In this document: positions 31,648 through 45,700 of the stretch, piece after piece
Position numbering within the stretch: position 1 is the stretch's first letter
How the letters are laid out: every line of letters starts with the position of its first letter
Origin: Struthio camelus
Taxonomy: Eukaryota > Chordata > Aves > Struthioniformes > Struthionidae
NCBI RefSeq assembly: GCF_040807025.1
Contig: NC_090942.1
Coordinates: 209,024,640 to 209,088,639, forward strand
Direction of reading: 5' to 3'
Length of the DNA stretch: 64,000 nt
Notes under the pieces: model-generated
The model's database searches: none
Told to the model about the DNA's origin: nothing
What the model saw: only the letters and a program-made list of their open reading frames with translations
Position numbers and translations under genes: made by a program

Positions 31648-33778
31648 AGGGTGCTGCTATGGGTGGATTCAGGCTCTTTAGGATGGGCAGGCCAATAAGG
31701 CGAGGAGAGAGAATTTCCCTTCATTTGAGAGAGCAGCAGGAATGCACAGAGCTCTGCCTAGGGATATGTAAGGGGTCAACTGAGAGCTTGTGGGTCAGGA
31801 TTAGTGGGTAGCTCAAGTGAGTGATATTTTAGTGTGTGTCTGCTATAGACTGCTTGATCAGGAAGAAGGAGACGAGGCCTTGTTCAGACAGCTGGGAGAA
31901 GTCTGCAGGCCCTGTTCCTCATGGGGGACTTTAATCGCCCCAATATCTGCTGGAGGGACGACACAGCAGGGTATATGCAGTCCAGGAGGTTTCTGGAGTG
32001 CATTGATGAGAACTTACTAACACAGGTGATTGGGGAGCTGTTGAGGGGGATCCTCTGCTGGGCCTCATTCTTATGAAGAAATAAGAACTGGTCAGGGATG
32101 TGAAGGCTGGAGGCGGCCTTGGCTGCAGTCGCCATGAGATGGTAGACTTCAGGATCTTGAGAGGAGGGAGCAGGTACAAAAGCAGGGTTACATCCCTGAA
32201 CTTTGGGAGATAAGGCTTCAGCCTGTTCAGGAACCTAGTTGGAAGAATCCCATGGGATATAGCCCTGGGGAGAAGAAGGTCCAGGAGAGCTCGTTGACTT
32301 TCAAAGATCACCTTCTCCAAGCTCAAGAGTGGTCCATCCCAGCAAGCAGGAAATCAAAGGCAGCAGGTGGTCTGCATGGATGAACAAGGATCTCCTGACT
32401 GAACTCAAACATAAAAAGGAAGAGCAGAAGAGGCTGAAGCAGGGATAAGTGACCTGGGAGGCATGTAGAGACACTGTCCAAGTGTGCAGAGATGGGGTTA
32501 GGAAAGTCACAGTCCATGTGGAGTTGAATCTGGCAGGGATGTAAAGGGCAACAGGAAAGGCTTCTATAGGTCTATCAGCAGTAAAGAGAAGATGAGGGAA
32601 AAGGTGGTCCCAGTACTAAATAGGGTAGGGGAGCTAGTGACAAAGGAGACAGGAAAGGCTGAGGCAGTCAGCACTTTCTTTGGCTCAGTCTTTTCTAGTA
32701 AGACTGGTCTTCAGAAATCCCAGGTACCTGAGACCCATGAGAAAGCCTGGAGGAAGGAAGGAAGACTTAACTCTTGGTGGAGGAGGAGCATATTAGGGAA
32801 CACTTAAATAAACTGAATATACACTAGTCCATGGGACCTGATCAGATTCACCTACAAGTGAAATGATTCACCTACAAGTGAAGTGAAGTGACGCTGTCCA
32901 ATGTCATTGTTAGGCCACTCTTGATTATCTTTGAAAGGTCATGGTGATTGGGGGAGTTCTGGAGGACTGCAAATGTCCCCCCATCTTTGAGAAGGGCAAG
33001 AAGAAGGATCTAGGAAACTGCAGGCCAATCAGTCTGACCTTGATCTCTGGGATGGTGATGGAGCAACTAATCCTGGGTTTCATTTCCAGACACTTCTGGA
33101 AAGAAGAGAATGCCCTGGGTGTCTTAGTGGACAACAAGTTAAATATGAGCCAGAAATGTGCTCTTGTGGCAAAGAAGGCCAGCAGTATCCTGGGCTGCAT
33201 TAGGAAGACCATCACCAGCAAGTTGAGGGAGGTGACCTTTCCCCTCTCCTCAGCACTGATGAGACCACATCTGGAATGCTCTGTCCAGCACTGGCCTCCC
33301 CAGTACAATAAAGACAGGGAGCTACTGGAGTGAACCCAGCAAAGGACTGAAAAGGTTATTAAGGTCTGTCATACGAGAAGAGGCTGAGAGAGCTGGGACT
33401 GTTCAGCCTGGAGGACAGCTGGAGTTCAGCTCAGGGGGATTTTATCAACACAGGTATTTACCTGTTTGGTTTAGTAAAGAAGATGGGAGTCAGGCTCTTC
33501 TCAGTAACGCCCAGTGACAGGATAAGAGGCAAGGGGCACAAACTAAAATTCATAAAATTCCATCTGAACATAAAAAGCTTTTACTGTGAGGGTGGTCAAA
33601 TACTGGAAAAGATTCCCCAGAGACATTGTGGAGTCTCCATTCTTGGAGATATTCAAAACCCAACTGGATATGGTCCTGGGAAATCTACTATTGCTGGCCC
33701 TGCTATGAGCAGGGGGGTTGGATTAGACAGTCGCCAGAGGTGTCTTCCAACCTCAGCGATTCTGTGATTTTATGAATA
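31648..33778 (+). mobile_element. CR1 LINE (outer element), endonuclease to 3' end with RT core deletion
   Basis: Resumes endonuclease at AAMGGFRLFRM (about 31653) and shows MGDFNRPNICW near 31922 and SRRFLECIDENLLTQVI near 31985. The linker follows (VTKETGKAEAVSTFF near 32640), then RT N-terminal KKDLGNCRPISLT near 33000. At about 33105-33118 it jumps to LGVLVDNKLNMSQ, so the RT palm including the catalytic Asp pair is missing. It ends with GATTCTGTGATT at about 33760-33771. Multiple stops and frameshifts are present. Confidence 0.9.
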
Positions 33779-34559
33779 CTGCTTTTTTCCTGCTCTAGTG
33801 TGATAGCCCCATGAACGTAGAATTAGATTTGAGGAATTTAATGATGACCATTTAAAAAAACTCAAGTCTGCTTCCATTCACTTTCAAAATCATACATTTA
33901 TGAAACAGAATGAAAACTTTTAGCTTTCCTTTGTATATGGGAAGGAGTGAGAGAAAACTTGGTATTTTCTGTTTTCAGCTCTTAGAAGACTTTCATTCAC
34001 TCAGGTGTTTTGAGGCATGAGACGGTTAAAAACACTGTATTTTACTGCCACAGTTTACCCTCTATTCTAAGTGATATCATAGGAAGTTTCATTCAGGTTG
34101 TAGCTGATTCCTGGATCTAAAACTCCAGCTTTTCTCTGAAATTTCCTCATTTTTTCCTACTTGTTGCCTCTTAGAAACATCAGTGCAATAGGCAGGTTTC
34201 GATAATAAGGCTGTTTCTACCTCCTTGGTTCGTCTTCTATCAAAATTCTCACATCACTAATTTCTAGTGCAGCCTCATAATAGCCATTTCAGCAGGAAGT
34301 TGTCATTTCAAATGTCTCCTTGCATCCTATAGAAAAAAATTGGCAGGAAGGTCTGTGGTAGAAAGGATCTGACTTTTAGTGTTGAACAGATTTCCAGTCA
34401 TTGGGAACTTTTTTAGATTTCCCTGAAGAGATCCATTGTGGGCACTCAAAAGATCCTTCATTAAGCAAACATATTGTCATGGAAGGCTTGGTTTAGGGGA
34501 AAAAGTTTGGAAAATGTCTTTTACTGAACAATGGGTATAAGGTGCCAAGCACCCTGTCC
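33779..34559. other. AT-rich intergenic, no feature seen
   Basis: About 780 bp of AT-rich sequence after the CR1. No open frame or repeat of note. Confidence 0.6.
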
Positions 34560-35300
34560 TTTTCTGCAGTTAGCCTGCAGAAAGCCCGCACTGCCACAGT
34601 CTGAGATCATTAGCGGAGGGCTACATGTGCCCCAGCAGCCCGGACCGGTCGGTCCGCAGAATGCTCCGGAAGGAAGGCAAGTCTGCACGGCGTCCGCAAA
34701 CAGGTCCGCAGTACGATGAGGGATCGAGACCAGACCGCTAAGAGCGGGGGTCTAGACAACTTTAACCAATCGCTTGCCTGCCGCCCCAAAGTGGACAAGA
34801 ATAAAAGGGGCACAGGCGAGCCCAGCAGCGGCTTTTGCGGCGGCGGCGGAGAGAAGAAGAGAGCTGAAATCACAGAAGAAGCGGCGGCGGCGGCGGCGAA
34901 GGAGCCGCCGAGAGCTGAAATCACTGAAGCGGCGGGGAAGAAGCAGCAGCCTCGGCGGCCTTGTCCGAGGCTCCACGACGCCAGGCAGCCTTGTCCAAGG
35001 CCCCCCCGCCCCACCGAGGGAAGCTCTCCGCCCCGGCAGGCTGCGGGCAGCCCGCGCCGCCGTGCCCCCTGCTCCGGGACACCGGGTCGGGCAGCTGGGG
35101 ATCCCCCCGCTACTGACACCGGCGGACACGTGAGCACTGCCCTCCTCCCCGCTCCGGGGAGCGGTGACCGAAGCGGCGCACCGGCTCCGCTGTGCCCTGC
35201 TCACTGCAGAGCGCCCATGGCAGTGGCACTCTGCGTCCGCTGCGGCCTGCTGAGGAGCCCTCGGGCTTGAAGCGACACCAACCCACCCTGCCCTGACGTG
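34560..35300 (+). promoter_or_regulatory. Isolated GC-rich island: candidate promoter/first exon or solo LTR
   Basis: About 740 bp of CpG- and GGC-rich sequence inside AT-rich DNA. On the + strand there is a CCAAT box (near 34765), a TATA-like AATAAAAGG (34800), a purine- and GGC-rich stretch (34836-34945), and a good donor (GGACAC|GTGAGC, GT at 35130). That is the layout of a promoter with a non-coding first exon, but an LTR has similar signals. An open frame at 34716-35270 is low-complexity and not convincing as protein. Confidence 0.45.
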
Positions 35301-38300
35301 GCCTGCTTGTCCTTCTAGAATCTAAATCCTTCTAGAAATGAAAATGATATTCCTATTGCTCAGACCATTTGTATTTTTAAGAGTAAAAAATAAAGCAAAC
35401 CTGATCCTGCTTTCACACCCAAATTCAAATGTGGTATCAGTTAACAGTAATTGGGAGTAATCTATCTTATTTGACAGGACTAATAGTTAAAACCTTGTTC
35501 AGCAAAGTATTCTGGCACATGTAAATGGACTTGGGGGCTTGTTTCATTTTCTTAGTTATACATATAGTCAGTAGTTTTCCAATCCAGATCATGAATTTTT
35601 CAATTCAGATCATGGAGTCCTACCCAGAACGAAAAAACATTCTGGGTTCCTTTCTCCAGTATGAGACCCTCTGTAGGAGAGTTTCGTTTGTGTGTCACAG
35701 CAGTACACTTCAGACATGTCTCTTTGAGAGAATCAAGAACATATTCCTGGAGATCTCCAAAATATGACTACTGTGGGTCAAGGTCACTTGAATCATATCT
35801 CCCCAGGAGACGCGTTTTGAGCATTTGTCACTAAGCACCTCACAGATGTTAAATTTATTATGCATCTCTCATTTTTTGGCATTATAATTTATTTCTTTGT
35901 AACAACTGCAAAAAAAAATCCGCCTTCATTTCTGGCAGTAGTTGGAAAGTTACGCAATGAAAGACCCATTACCAGGTTGTCCTACAATTCAGTTCATGCC
36001 CAAAGTTATCATCACATAGTTCCTCCTCACCCTATTTTGTGGCTGATCCCCAATTCTGCACCTTGGGTTTCCTGTCTCCCTGTACTCTGGTCTCGGTGAA
36101 TGCCTGAGTGCTCCTCCCGTTTGGACTGCCCGCCCTGTCCTATAGGTGCCCTGGTCCTCCCCATCCAGGACTATCACCTACCTGCAGGCTTGTGAACACA
36201 AACTAAAATCTATTTTATTTCCCCTAGTTGCTAAGAGGTCTAGAAGAAAAGCCTTAGGAGCTGAATTTGCATGTATCTTTGAAAACCAATGATAATATAA
36301 AGAAGACTCTCACTGTATTTCAATAGAAGCCAGAAACTAATGAGCTTATTTACCCTTATACAGAGCTGTACACTTGGAATTAGCAGAAGTTCAAATAACT
36401 CTCCTGAATTTGGAATCAGCTCATCCTCAATCAGAAGAAGATGCCAACTGCTCAAAATGCCTTGCTGGCGTGCTTGGGTGCTAAAAAACAGTACACTTGG
36501 CTGCTGCTGGAGCCAGCAACTTCCGTTTCTAAGTGTGACAGCACAATGGTGTTCATGTGACTGTGTCTGATAAAGTGAGATCAATAGTAACATTAGTCAT
36601 GAGGTAACTGAATGGTTGGTGAAGCCTGGTAATTTTTCCAGGTAACTTGATTCTTGCATTAAAAGTCAAATTTTCAAAAGAGTTCATAGCTCAGTAACAC
36701 CATCTGTAGCTCCCACAACTAAGGCCAGGCTTGGAAAACCACCCACCTATGGGGACCTTCTCCCAAAGGCTTTGAAAAATTCACTAATATTGCACCCATG
36801 CTAATTAGTCTTCCTGAGGATACAAGAACACTTTTTGTGAATAGAACAATACTAACCTGGCAGACAACTGAGTTATTATCCTAGCTTTCTTATGGCTAGC
36901 TTGAGAATATCTAATACAGCACTGTCCTGAACCATGTAGAGAAACTTTAAATATTGCATAAAGCAGTTTGGCTTTTGAAGAGGTTCTAGAAGAGAAAAAA
37001 AAATTATATAATTCAAAATTGAAGTGCATTAACAGATTTATGTGGGGAAGTGTTCACAGTCCTTTTGCTCTCTGCCTATATTAAAGCAAGTCCATTAATA
37101 GAATGGAAATGTTTTGGATAAATCCCATGAACTTTCACATCAAACTCAAACTGAAACTATTTTAAGTTTGTTTTTTTTTAAAAAAAACAACCCTATCTGT
37201 GTGCTTTTTTGAGGCTTGTTTTGCTTACCTGTGTGCTTCATGTTTACTAGACAAAACAAGAAATGGAAAGTTTAAAATGCAGCTTGAGAAGCTGTTCTCA
37301 TGGTGAGCTTGACCTACCTGGCAGCCAGAACCATCAGAAGTTGCCAAAGGATTTAGCTCTGCTTTGTAGAAAAAAGGGCTCAGCACATTTCTAATTAGAA
37401 TTGGTAATCACAACAAATAATTAATGCGGTAAATATAGCCCTATTTTTGTTAGTAATTTTCTGAGATGTGTTGATTGCTTGAAATTCAGTGAATATTCTA
37501 GCCAAAGTATTTCAGTCCGGAGTTTGACTTCTACCAATGATTCACTGTTTATGATTGCATGTATCGCTTCAAGTATTTGACACACTGAAGTTAAATTGAA
37601 TGGGAAGATTATGATAAGTGAAAATCCTCCTTGAAAACCTGTCATTTTAAATCTGAAATTTTCTTTACACTATGCTGATCCATCAGTTTTTTAGTCTGAT
37701 CCATTATCATGAAAAATCTTCTGCAGATACTAAGGTATATGTCTTATGTGTAAATTTAGTGCTAAACATTTATTCAGTGAAGTTCTTCATTCACAAAGAA
37801 TTCTTCACCCATCAGTTCAGCAGGTACGTTAATGCTTGAACCACATTTTGTTGGCATTTGGATCCCACTAATAGATTTATTATCTTTAGGAAGACACTAA
37901 TAGATTTTCCAAAATGGGTTCATTTTCTGGGATAAAAAACTGTCTATTGCTGTGATCATTATGCCAACTAATCAGCAGAGTTAAAATAATGTTACTCAAA
38001 GGATGCGTAACTTTGCATACACCGAAAGTTCTCAAGCTTCTGTTTCAGACTGCAAACCTGTTTATTCATTCTTCCAACACATGATACCAAGTTACACTTA
38101 GAACTCTGCTTGTCCTGGTCACACACATACGTACCAACACACTTGAACATGCACACATACCTTTATAGAGGAACAGTTATCTATTGTTTGTTCCCCTTGC
38201 CTTTGCATGAGGGATGGTTAGCGTTCTGTTTGAAACACTTCTAGCTGGATATCCCTTATACTCATTAATCTCTTCCACTTATGTATTTGATTAATAAATT

Positions 38301-41300
38301 ACTAATCATCAGTTTAAATTGTATCACTGTGAAGCAAATGCTGTTGAGAACATCTCTCACCTGCTCTGTGCGGGGAGACTGTAAGATCCTATTTACAGAG
38401 AACCTTCTGCGTGTCATGTGATGTGTATAAAGCAGTATCATTCAGATTCCCGGATCTGACCGCTGTTGCATCCTTCCTTCTCATCCACACCACTATTTTT
38501 AAGGTTGGGCTGACCTGTAAGTCCCACTTTGTCCATCCTCCTCAAGTTAATTTCTAGTACTTTTTCTCTTACATTTTATCCATTCATCCAAAGAAGGTGT
38601 TAGCATCATCCAAGAGCTTCTCCAGACATGCCAATCTTGATCTTTTTCTCTCACATTCCCATCTTTACACCTGGGTGGTCTGTCCTGTAAGCTTCACTAC
38701 TGGCATATAAAAAAGATGAAAAGGCAGTCAAATAATTAGAAAAAGAAAAGGAAAATGATGGAACTGATGCTAGCAGATTGAAATAGAATGACGATTTAGA
38801 AATATTTTATTTTTATTAATGTGATTATACTTCTTACTCATTTTTTCTACCTTTCAGATGATTGTCTAGATTTGGCTTAAGATTTCTTGTGGTTATTTTT
38901 TAATTTCAGATGAAACTTGATAAAACAATTTCTCTGGATTATTTCAAAATCACCCAATTTGTTCTGTTTCCAGATAGAAATTCTAATAGAGAATACTCTA
39001 ATTTAGATGGATCTTTGAAGCTAGCAAAATTGAACTGTTAGTAAGTGGCAGAATTAAGGACTAAATGTTTCATATAAAGTAGATCAAATCAAAGTGATCT
39101 TCTGTAATTCTGATTTAGATTATAATGAGAAACTGACTGCTCAGTATAGGTAATGTCACAAAAAAGGTTTGTGATGATGCTTTGTAAAAATGCAACATTA
39201 TAGGAAATTAAAACATGTACAGTAAAGCAGAATTTTGAATTCTCAGGTAAACGCAAAAACCACACAGAGCCAAGAAAGACCTAAAAACCATAGCATTGAT
39301 TCAAATCTTGATTCAAAAGTCTTGACTTTTTTGTTTTGGAGCATATTTCACAGCGTCGTATAATATGTCTTGAGGCATAATTGACAGGAAACACAGCACA
39401 AGGTCGTGTAATGTTTTTTTTTAAAAATACAGTAGCCTAGAACCCAGTTGTCAGCTGTGCTATAAATATAATGTTAGCTGTCCCTCCAAGAGGTGGTAAA
39501 ATCTCAGAAGGAAAACTGCCTCAATTCAGTACTGTGCATAGCTTTGGCAGCTGGCATAATCATCTGTTCATCCACAGAGAATTCAGGTTACCAGATGCTT
39601 CCAAGAGAATGCCTAGAGGCCTGCAGGTCCAATTTGCCAATTCATATTCAGAGAAGATAGATAGTATTTGCATCCATGAATATAGTTGACTTCCAGAAGG
39701 TGTTTTTTCAGGGATGCTATGAATGCTTGGCATGGGTGTTATGCGTTAGCTGGCCTATTAATAATTAGGAAACAGGAAATTAATATTAGTTTTGTTAATT
39801 AAACACACTGTCCTTAGCTTAGTACCCAAACAGCAACCAGGCTACATACAGTAACTCTATGTTACTAAATTTCCTGAAATAAGGCTACGTGCTGGATGAT
39901 TCTTGCCTTTGTGACAATTTCCCTATTTGTTGGCATTAAAATCCTCTTGTAGCTTCCCAGGAACATAAGTATTATGCATTTCAGAATGACATGTACTAAA
40001 CAGAAATTCATGCTGACTTTTGTAGAGTCTTCAACACAGCGATGGTAGGTATCACTGCTTTCTCAGTCCTTCTAGTACGTTCATTATTCTGATGTCATAG
40101 GTACATTCTTAGTACATAGGTCATGTGAACATGACTTGCCAAGCTGTATTTTTAGCTTGAATGAATACATATTTTATGAGTTTCCTTCACAAAAAGAACT
40201 TGCAAATGATGTGAGACTTAATTTTTTCCCACAGACTGTTACACATATGTTGCAGACATCAAGAGTAACAAAAGCTTTTAATCTGGCTAGCTAGGACAGC
40301 CGCATGAGTTAAAACATAGCTCTGAGTTCATTGATACTTGTCTCAGCTACCAGATGTTCAACTTGTTTGCGCTGATACTTGCTCAGAACTCTGTAAATTA
40401 AAGAATAATCTGTGATTACATTGTACTATGTACTCTATTACACTAAAGATTGTAGAAATTCCCTCAAAAAACTGTCCAGCAGTTGAGGGACTAATCATAG
40501 CTCAACATATGCTACGTTAGTTCTGTAAATCTTCTTTTCTCATGCAGAAGATGGTTCAATTAAAGCTGGCTAAATGATATTTCTATTGTCTCACTGATTC
40601 CACATGAACATAATATCCAGCCTAAGGTTACTGCTGCACAGGTTAATGGTCTATGTGTATGTGCATTTTGACTCGCAAATAAGGGTTCACAGATCTGAAA
40701 ATGCTTGTATTAACTTTACACTATACATCACTCCTTCTTCTCTCCCACAAGGGAAATATCAATCCCTCCAGACAGTCCCAAGGGAAATATAAATTAGAAT
40801 TTTTTCAATATGACTTTCCAGTTTTTACTTTCCTGCTTTCTCATTTTTGTACTCTGAAGCTCCTGAAGTCCTTCTCTCCTGGAGTGGGCAAGGTTTTTAA
40901 GTGGCAGAAAAGTAGCAGAGAGTCCTGTTATGCTTCAGTCTTCTCCTAATATGGTAATGGTGCCCTAGGATCTCATTAGTGAGTTTCACAACTTTTAATG
41001 TATGAAATCCAGACAAAAGCCAGTCTCCAAATAAGCATCCTTTTAACAAAGCCTAAAACACTGAACATACCTACATAGTAATGTTAGTTTAGGCCTGACT
41101 TAACATGCTGGGCAGCAATACTTCAAACACACTAAAATACCGCAAAATATCTCATGCTTTGACCCAATATGAACCAGGGAAGTTGAATCTTAACACTCAA
41201 TTTGCTATTATTTAGGTGTGACATCTGCAGATATCTAAGGAGAAGCTTCTTACATCACTTCTCAGCTCTAGCTTACAGTCTGAGAACCCCTGGTGCCTTC

Positions 41301-44300
41301 AGTGCCAGGGCGTGAGGGTTCGGCTCACCCACCACTGCAAGCAGGAAGCAACTGCTTAAACAACTGCTATTAAGTTCTGCAGAACAGCAATGCCGCTGGA
41401 TGCACTCAAGAGGGGAAACTTTGTGCGGACTAAAGAGACATGGGGGAATTCAAAACATCTGAGAGAAAGGCTAAGCTCTGTAATTGAGTGAGCCTCTGTG
41501 ATGGCATATACTTTGTTTTGCTTCAGATTAGCACCAGTCACATAGGTGGATGGCCCTATATATGTGGGCACTGTGGTCCATATGGTCACTCTGAAAAATC
41601 TCTTCATATTATAAAGTTTTGATAGTGGATTGGAGTGAATGAATCTGATGGTAGTGAGAATTATAAGGACATTGTAAAATTGATAGGATGTTTTAACTCT
41701 AAAGCATTACAGATGTGTCTTCTACAGAGAAATAGTGCATCATTCAGAAAATTACTACTCCCAGATTACAAAACATTAACGCAGACAAAGGGCCAGCAGT
41801 GGTCTCGAGGAATAGAGCATTATTAGATAGGGTGCAATTTCTCCTCACTTACCTGATATATATTACCTTTACGGCTTGCAAAAATGGATAAAGAATAAAG
41901 TCTCCATTCCTAAAAACTCGCAACATCATTTTAGGAGTGAAATGACAGTGAGACAGAATCTGGTGAAGAAGGGAAGAAGTGGGGCTGTGGCAATAAGATT
42001 AACGTTACTGTGCAGCATGTGCATTTATGGGCTTTTAAAATATTTTTATTGATCCACAAATAGTGTCAAAGAATTAAAATTTTTAGTGAGACAATAGAAG
42101 AAGAGGCAGTGGGAGAACTGATAACAAGTTTCCTGTGGGTATCCTAAAAGGAAGTAGATTTCTGGTGGGAACAGAGAAACTGCATTGATATTAGCACAAC
42201 TGGTGTAGCAGGAGTTTGATTTAATAAGAGGCTGGATTTGGACAGCGAATTAGCTATATGAAACATTTAAGGCAAGGACAGATCTTTTACACCCGAAACA
42301 GCTATTTAGAGGAAATGTGAGAATAAAAGTCTAAGCTTGAGGTATGAGTCTAATGGGTCACTGTGTGCTAAGAAGCTGTCTACAATCTACGGGAATGATT
42401 GCTTCAAAAAAGGACGGAGCAGAGCTGGCTATAGAGAACATCTTTAAAAAGGAGATGGAATTGATCAGGGTTGCATTTTGTAGCAACCATGGCTATTCAG
42501 GCAAGTCCTTCACAGTCTATATTGTTGATCACATTCACATACAATAACAGGAAGATATAAGACTTCGCTCACATATTCACAACAAACTAAATCTGCCATC
42601 GCAATGATCTCCTCATTCGGAATTGACACAGCAAGGTCTCCATCAGAAGGCACATTAGTGACCTCCGCAGGTGTGTCAGAGACTTTGTGCTGAAACGGCA
42701 AGCTTAAGTTTTATGACTTAAACATAGGAAAATACTGTTCACTCATTGAGCGTTGAGTCTGCCATATTAGACAGACCTGTTTTTTAGCCTTTCTTCAGGT
42801 CTCAGCAATGACAGAGGGTTGAGAAGAAGGTATAAATCCTTATGTAATTCAGTGCAAAATGAAAAGCTACACTAGTGAAAGGAAAATAAATTCTCACATA
42901 TGTCAGTGAAGAGAAAGAAATAGAGGCCAAACAACATTTAATTGAAAAGTTAAATGTTCCTCAAAATAACCAGTGACCTCCTAGTGCTGGAAATTGCAAG
43001 GTCTTCGTGAGTACTTCTAAAGAAATCACTCGTCAATGTAAGATTTGCATTGTATGATTCTGTTTCCCTCCTTCGCGCCTCTGACGGACGACTGCTGACA
43101 ATCAGTTCTTACAAATGATTACCAATATCTTAGGGAGACACCTAAGGGTGCAAGCACTGTAAGCAGGCCAGAGTACTCTGAGTACAATGTTACATGGGTT
43201 AGGACCTGCTAGTGTAACATTTGATTGCTCATATTCCATACAGTATTAAAATTGCCTGAATATAATGCAATATGAAATGCTAATGTTAAATCCATTCAGA
43301 AGTGGCTAAAACTGTTCATATTGTTTGTCTTTTTAGGGCAGAGTTCGATTTTTATGCTATAATACTAAGAACAAGGAAAATAACATGGAAACACTATATT
43401 TATGGAAATATAGTATTTCTGACTTGCTCTCTATTTGCAGAATGTACTGTAACATTCATGAGTTTATAACATCAAATAATTTAAATTTTAAATTACTCTC
43501 AGGACTTTCTTTAGACCAAGTTACCTTATTAGTGTTAAGTCTGAGTGAGTGAGCAATACCAGAGGTCCTATTGACTGGTTTCTTTTCTTTATAAATGGTT
43601 TTACAGGGGAAAAAATATTAAGCTAGTAAGATACAGTTAATTTAGTTTCTTTTTGTGTCTTTTGTGTTTTTCCTTTATAACCACTGTTCTCCATCCATTC
43701 TTTTCAAACAACAAGACAAACGGGCTTTTTTGCTTCCTTGGCAAAGTCTATTTCTTTTGCTCTGGCATTCCAGAGAGAACTTAGGTGAGGGGCCTTAAAT
43801 CTTCTCTATTTTTCAGATGGATTATTGAGACTCACAGGCACAAAATGGAAAATTTTGGTTTGGGCTTATCTTTATACTTTACATATTATTTAGTGTGGGA
43901 GGAAAGGGCTAGATAATATTTAGAGCTCCAAATTTTTGTTTTCTGGAAATGTTTGTTTCATGATATATGAGCACTTTTTTACTGTAAGTTACAAGTTCTA
44001 GATTAGGGACATATTGTAAATCCTGAAGAATTTCCAATTTCAGCACTAGCATTTTCTGCATGAGTTATATTCTCTGGTGAGATTATCCTAGTTGGGAGGT
44101 CATATCAGGGAAATGATTATTTTGTATTTATTCTGCTGCTTGTAGTCTTTCATTCAAAACGTGATATTTTTTGCTGTTGGAGATAGATATTATGCTTGCT
44201 CTACCTTTGGGCCCGACCTAGCGTCTTTGCAGAACTTGAACATGTGAAGCCACATGAATCCTAAAGCTTCTGGTCTTCACACATATATTTGTTATGTACC

Positions 44301-45700
44301 ACTGTGGACATCTGTCTTTGTTGTCTTCCAGGAAGTGGTCATCAGAGGGGCAAAAGCCTTCCAGGATGTATTTTTTTTTATTACAGAAACCTTCTCTAGT
44401 GACAGCAGTAGCCTCCTTGAAAAAGGAGTAGTGGAAGGAAGAAATGTACAGATAAAGGAGTATAGTTTTTGATTTGCAGCATGACAACATTGTTTCAGAT
44501 AAACATTATGACTAAAATTTTTAACCCATATTTGAAAGTTAGTACTTTTTTGGAAGTACAGCTATTGGGCTTGATTTTTCAGAAATTCAAAAAGCATATC
44601 GTTAATGTCACTAACAAATACAATTGTCTAAAATTTTATAATGCAATAATTGCAATTATGAGTATTATATTACAGTCATATATTTATTATACAAACATGT
44701 TATATTTAAACATTTATATTTAAATATAGTTACTTTTATAACTATAGGTTAGGCTAAAGGTCCATCCAAAGCTGAGGACTCCACATTCCAGCTAAAAGGC
44801 CTCATTTAAAAAAACAATTAGCAATTAAACAATTAACAACTGCATGCAAAGAAAAGTCTTCATTGTGTTGTGGTATTATACAACTTGGTATATAATCGGA
44901 ATCTTAGTCTTCTGTCAGAAGTGCTTTGGCCAGTTAGGTTACATAAGGTAATATCTATTGTGACTTAGCATCTGTTGGGATGTTGGATCATTTTCTCTGT
45001 ATCATTGCAAGACAATGAAATTTGCAAAGTCTGGTAGAATCTTCTGTAAAATGTATTTTTCAGGATATGGTATATTGTCTTTATGTATTCTTAATTTGAC
45101 TTAACCAGAACGGCTCACTCTTCTTTAGCCAGTTCTCTGGAGTCAATTGTTTCTGTTGTCTCTACTAATTCTATGGTTTTCAACCGTTTTTCATTTCTGA
45201 ATATAAATATAAATATTTTCCAGGAGATCTATGGACCCTGAAGTGGTAAATTTAGATTTTAAGAAAATAGACTTATTTTCCTTAGGATGTAGTTTCACAG
45301 ATATTTTTTCACCCCACAGTTTGTAGGGTGTAAACCTACACATCCCCCAAAACTGCTCCTTATTTCTGTGTTATGCCACAGTTTACTATGCTCCTCAGCT
45401 TTGCCTGTATAACAGATTGTTGAGTTACAAAAATGACAGGGTTGAAAAGTAAACCTAGCAGTAGAAAAGGGGTTTTGTTTGATTTCTATTTATTTGCCCT
45501 TGTTATCTCCCTGAAACTGTCTTTCCTTCCAGGATGTACCATCTTAGTAACCTTAACAGAGCCTTCTAGAGATATGCCATGGAAACCAAAAGCTTTATGA
45601 TCACCTCCTGATTAAATTATCTCCCATGATCTAGCTTTGCGCAATGTCATATCATTATTAGCAAGAGATTGCTAGCAAGACTGTAGCCTGTATTAGTAAG
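35301..45700. other. AT-rich single-copy-looking DNA, no gene recognised
   Basis: About 10.4 kb with short open frames only (the longest about 117 codons, no known motif). A near-perfect T9/A8 hairpin lies at 37170-37188. I see no CR1 or tRNA. An exon of a large gene could be missed by eye. Confidence 0.55.
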
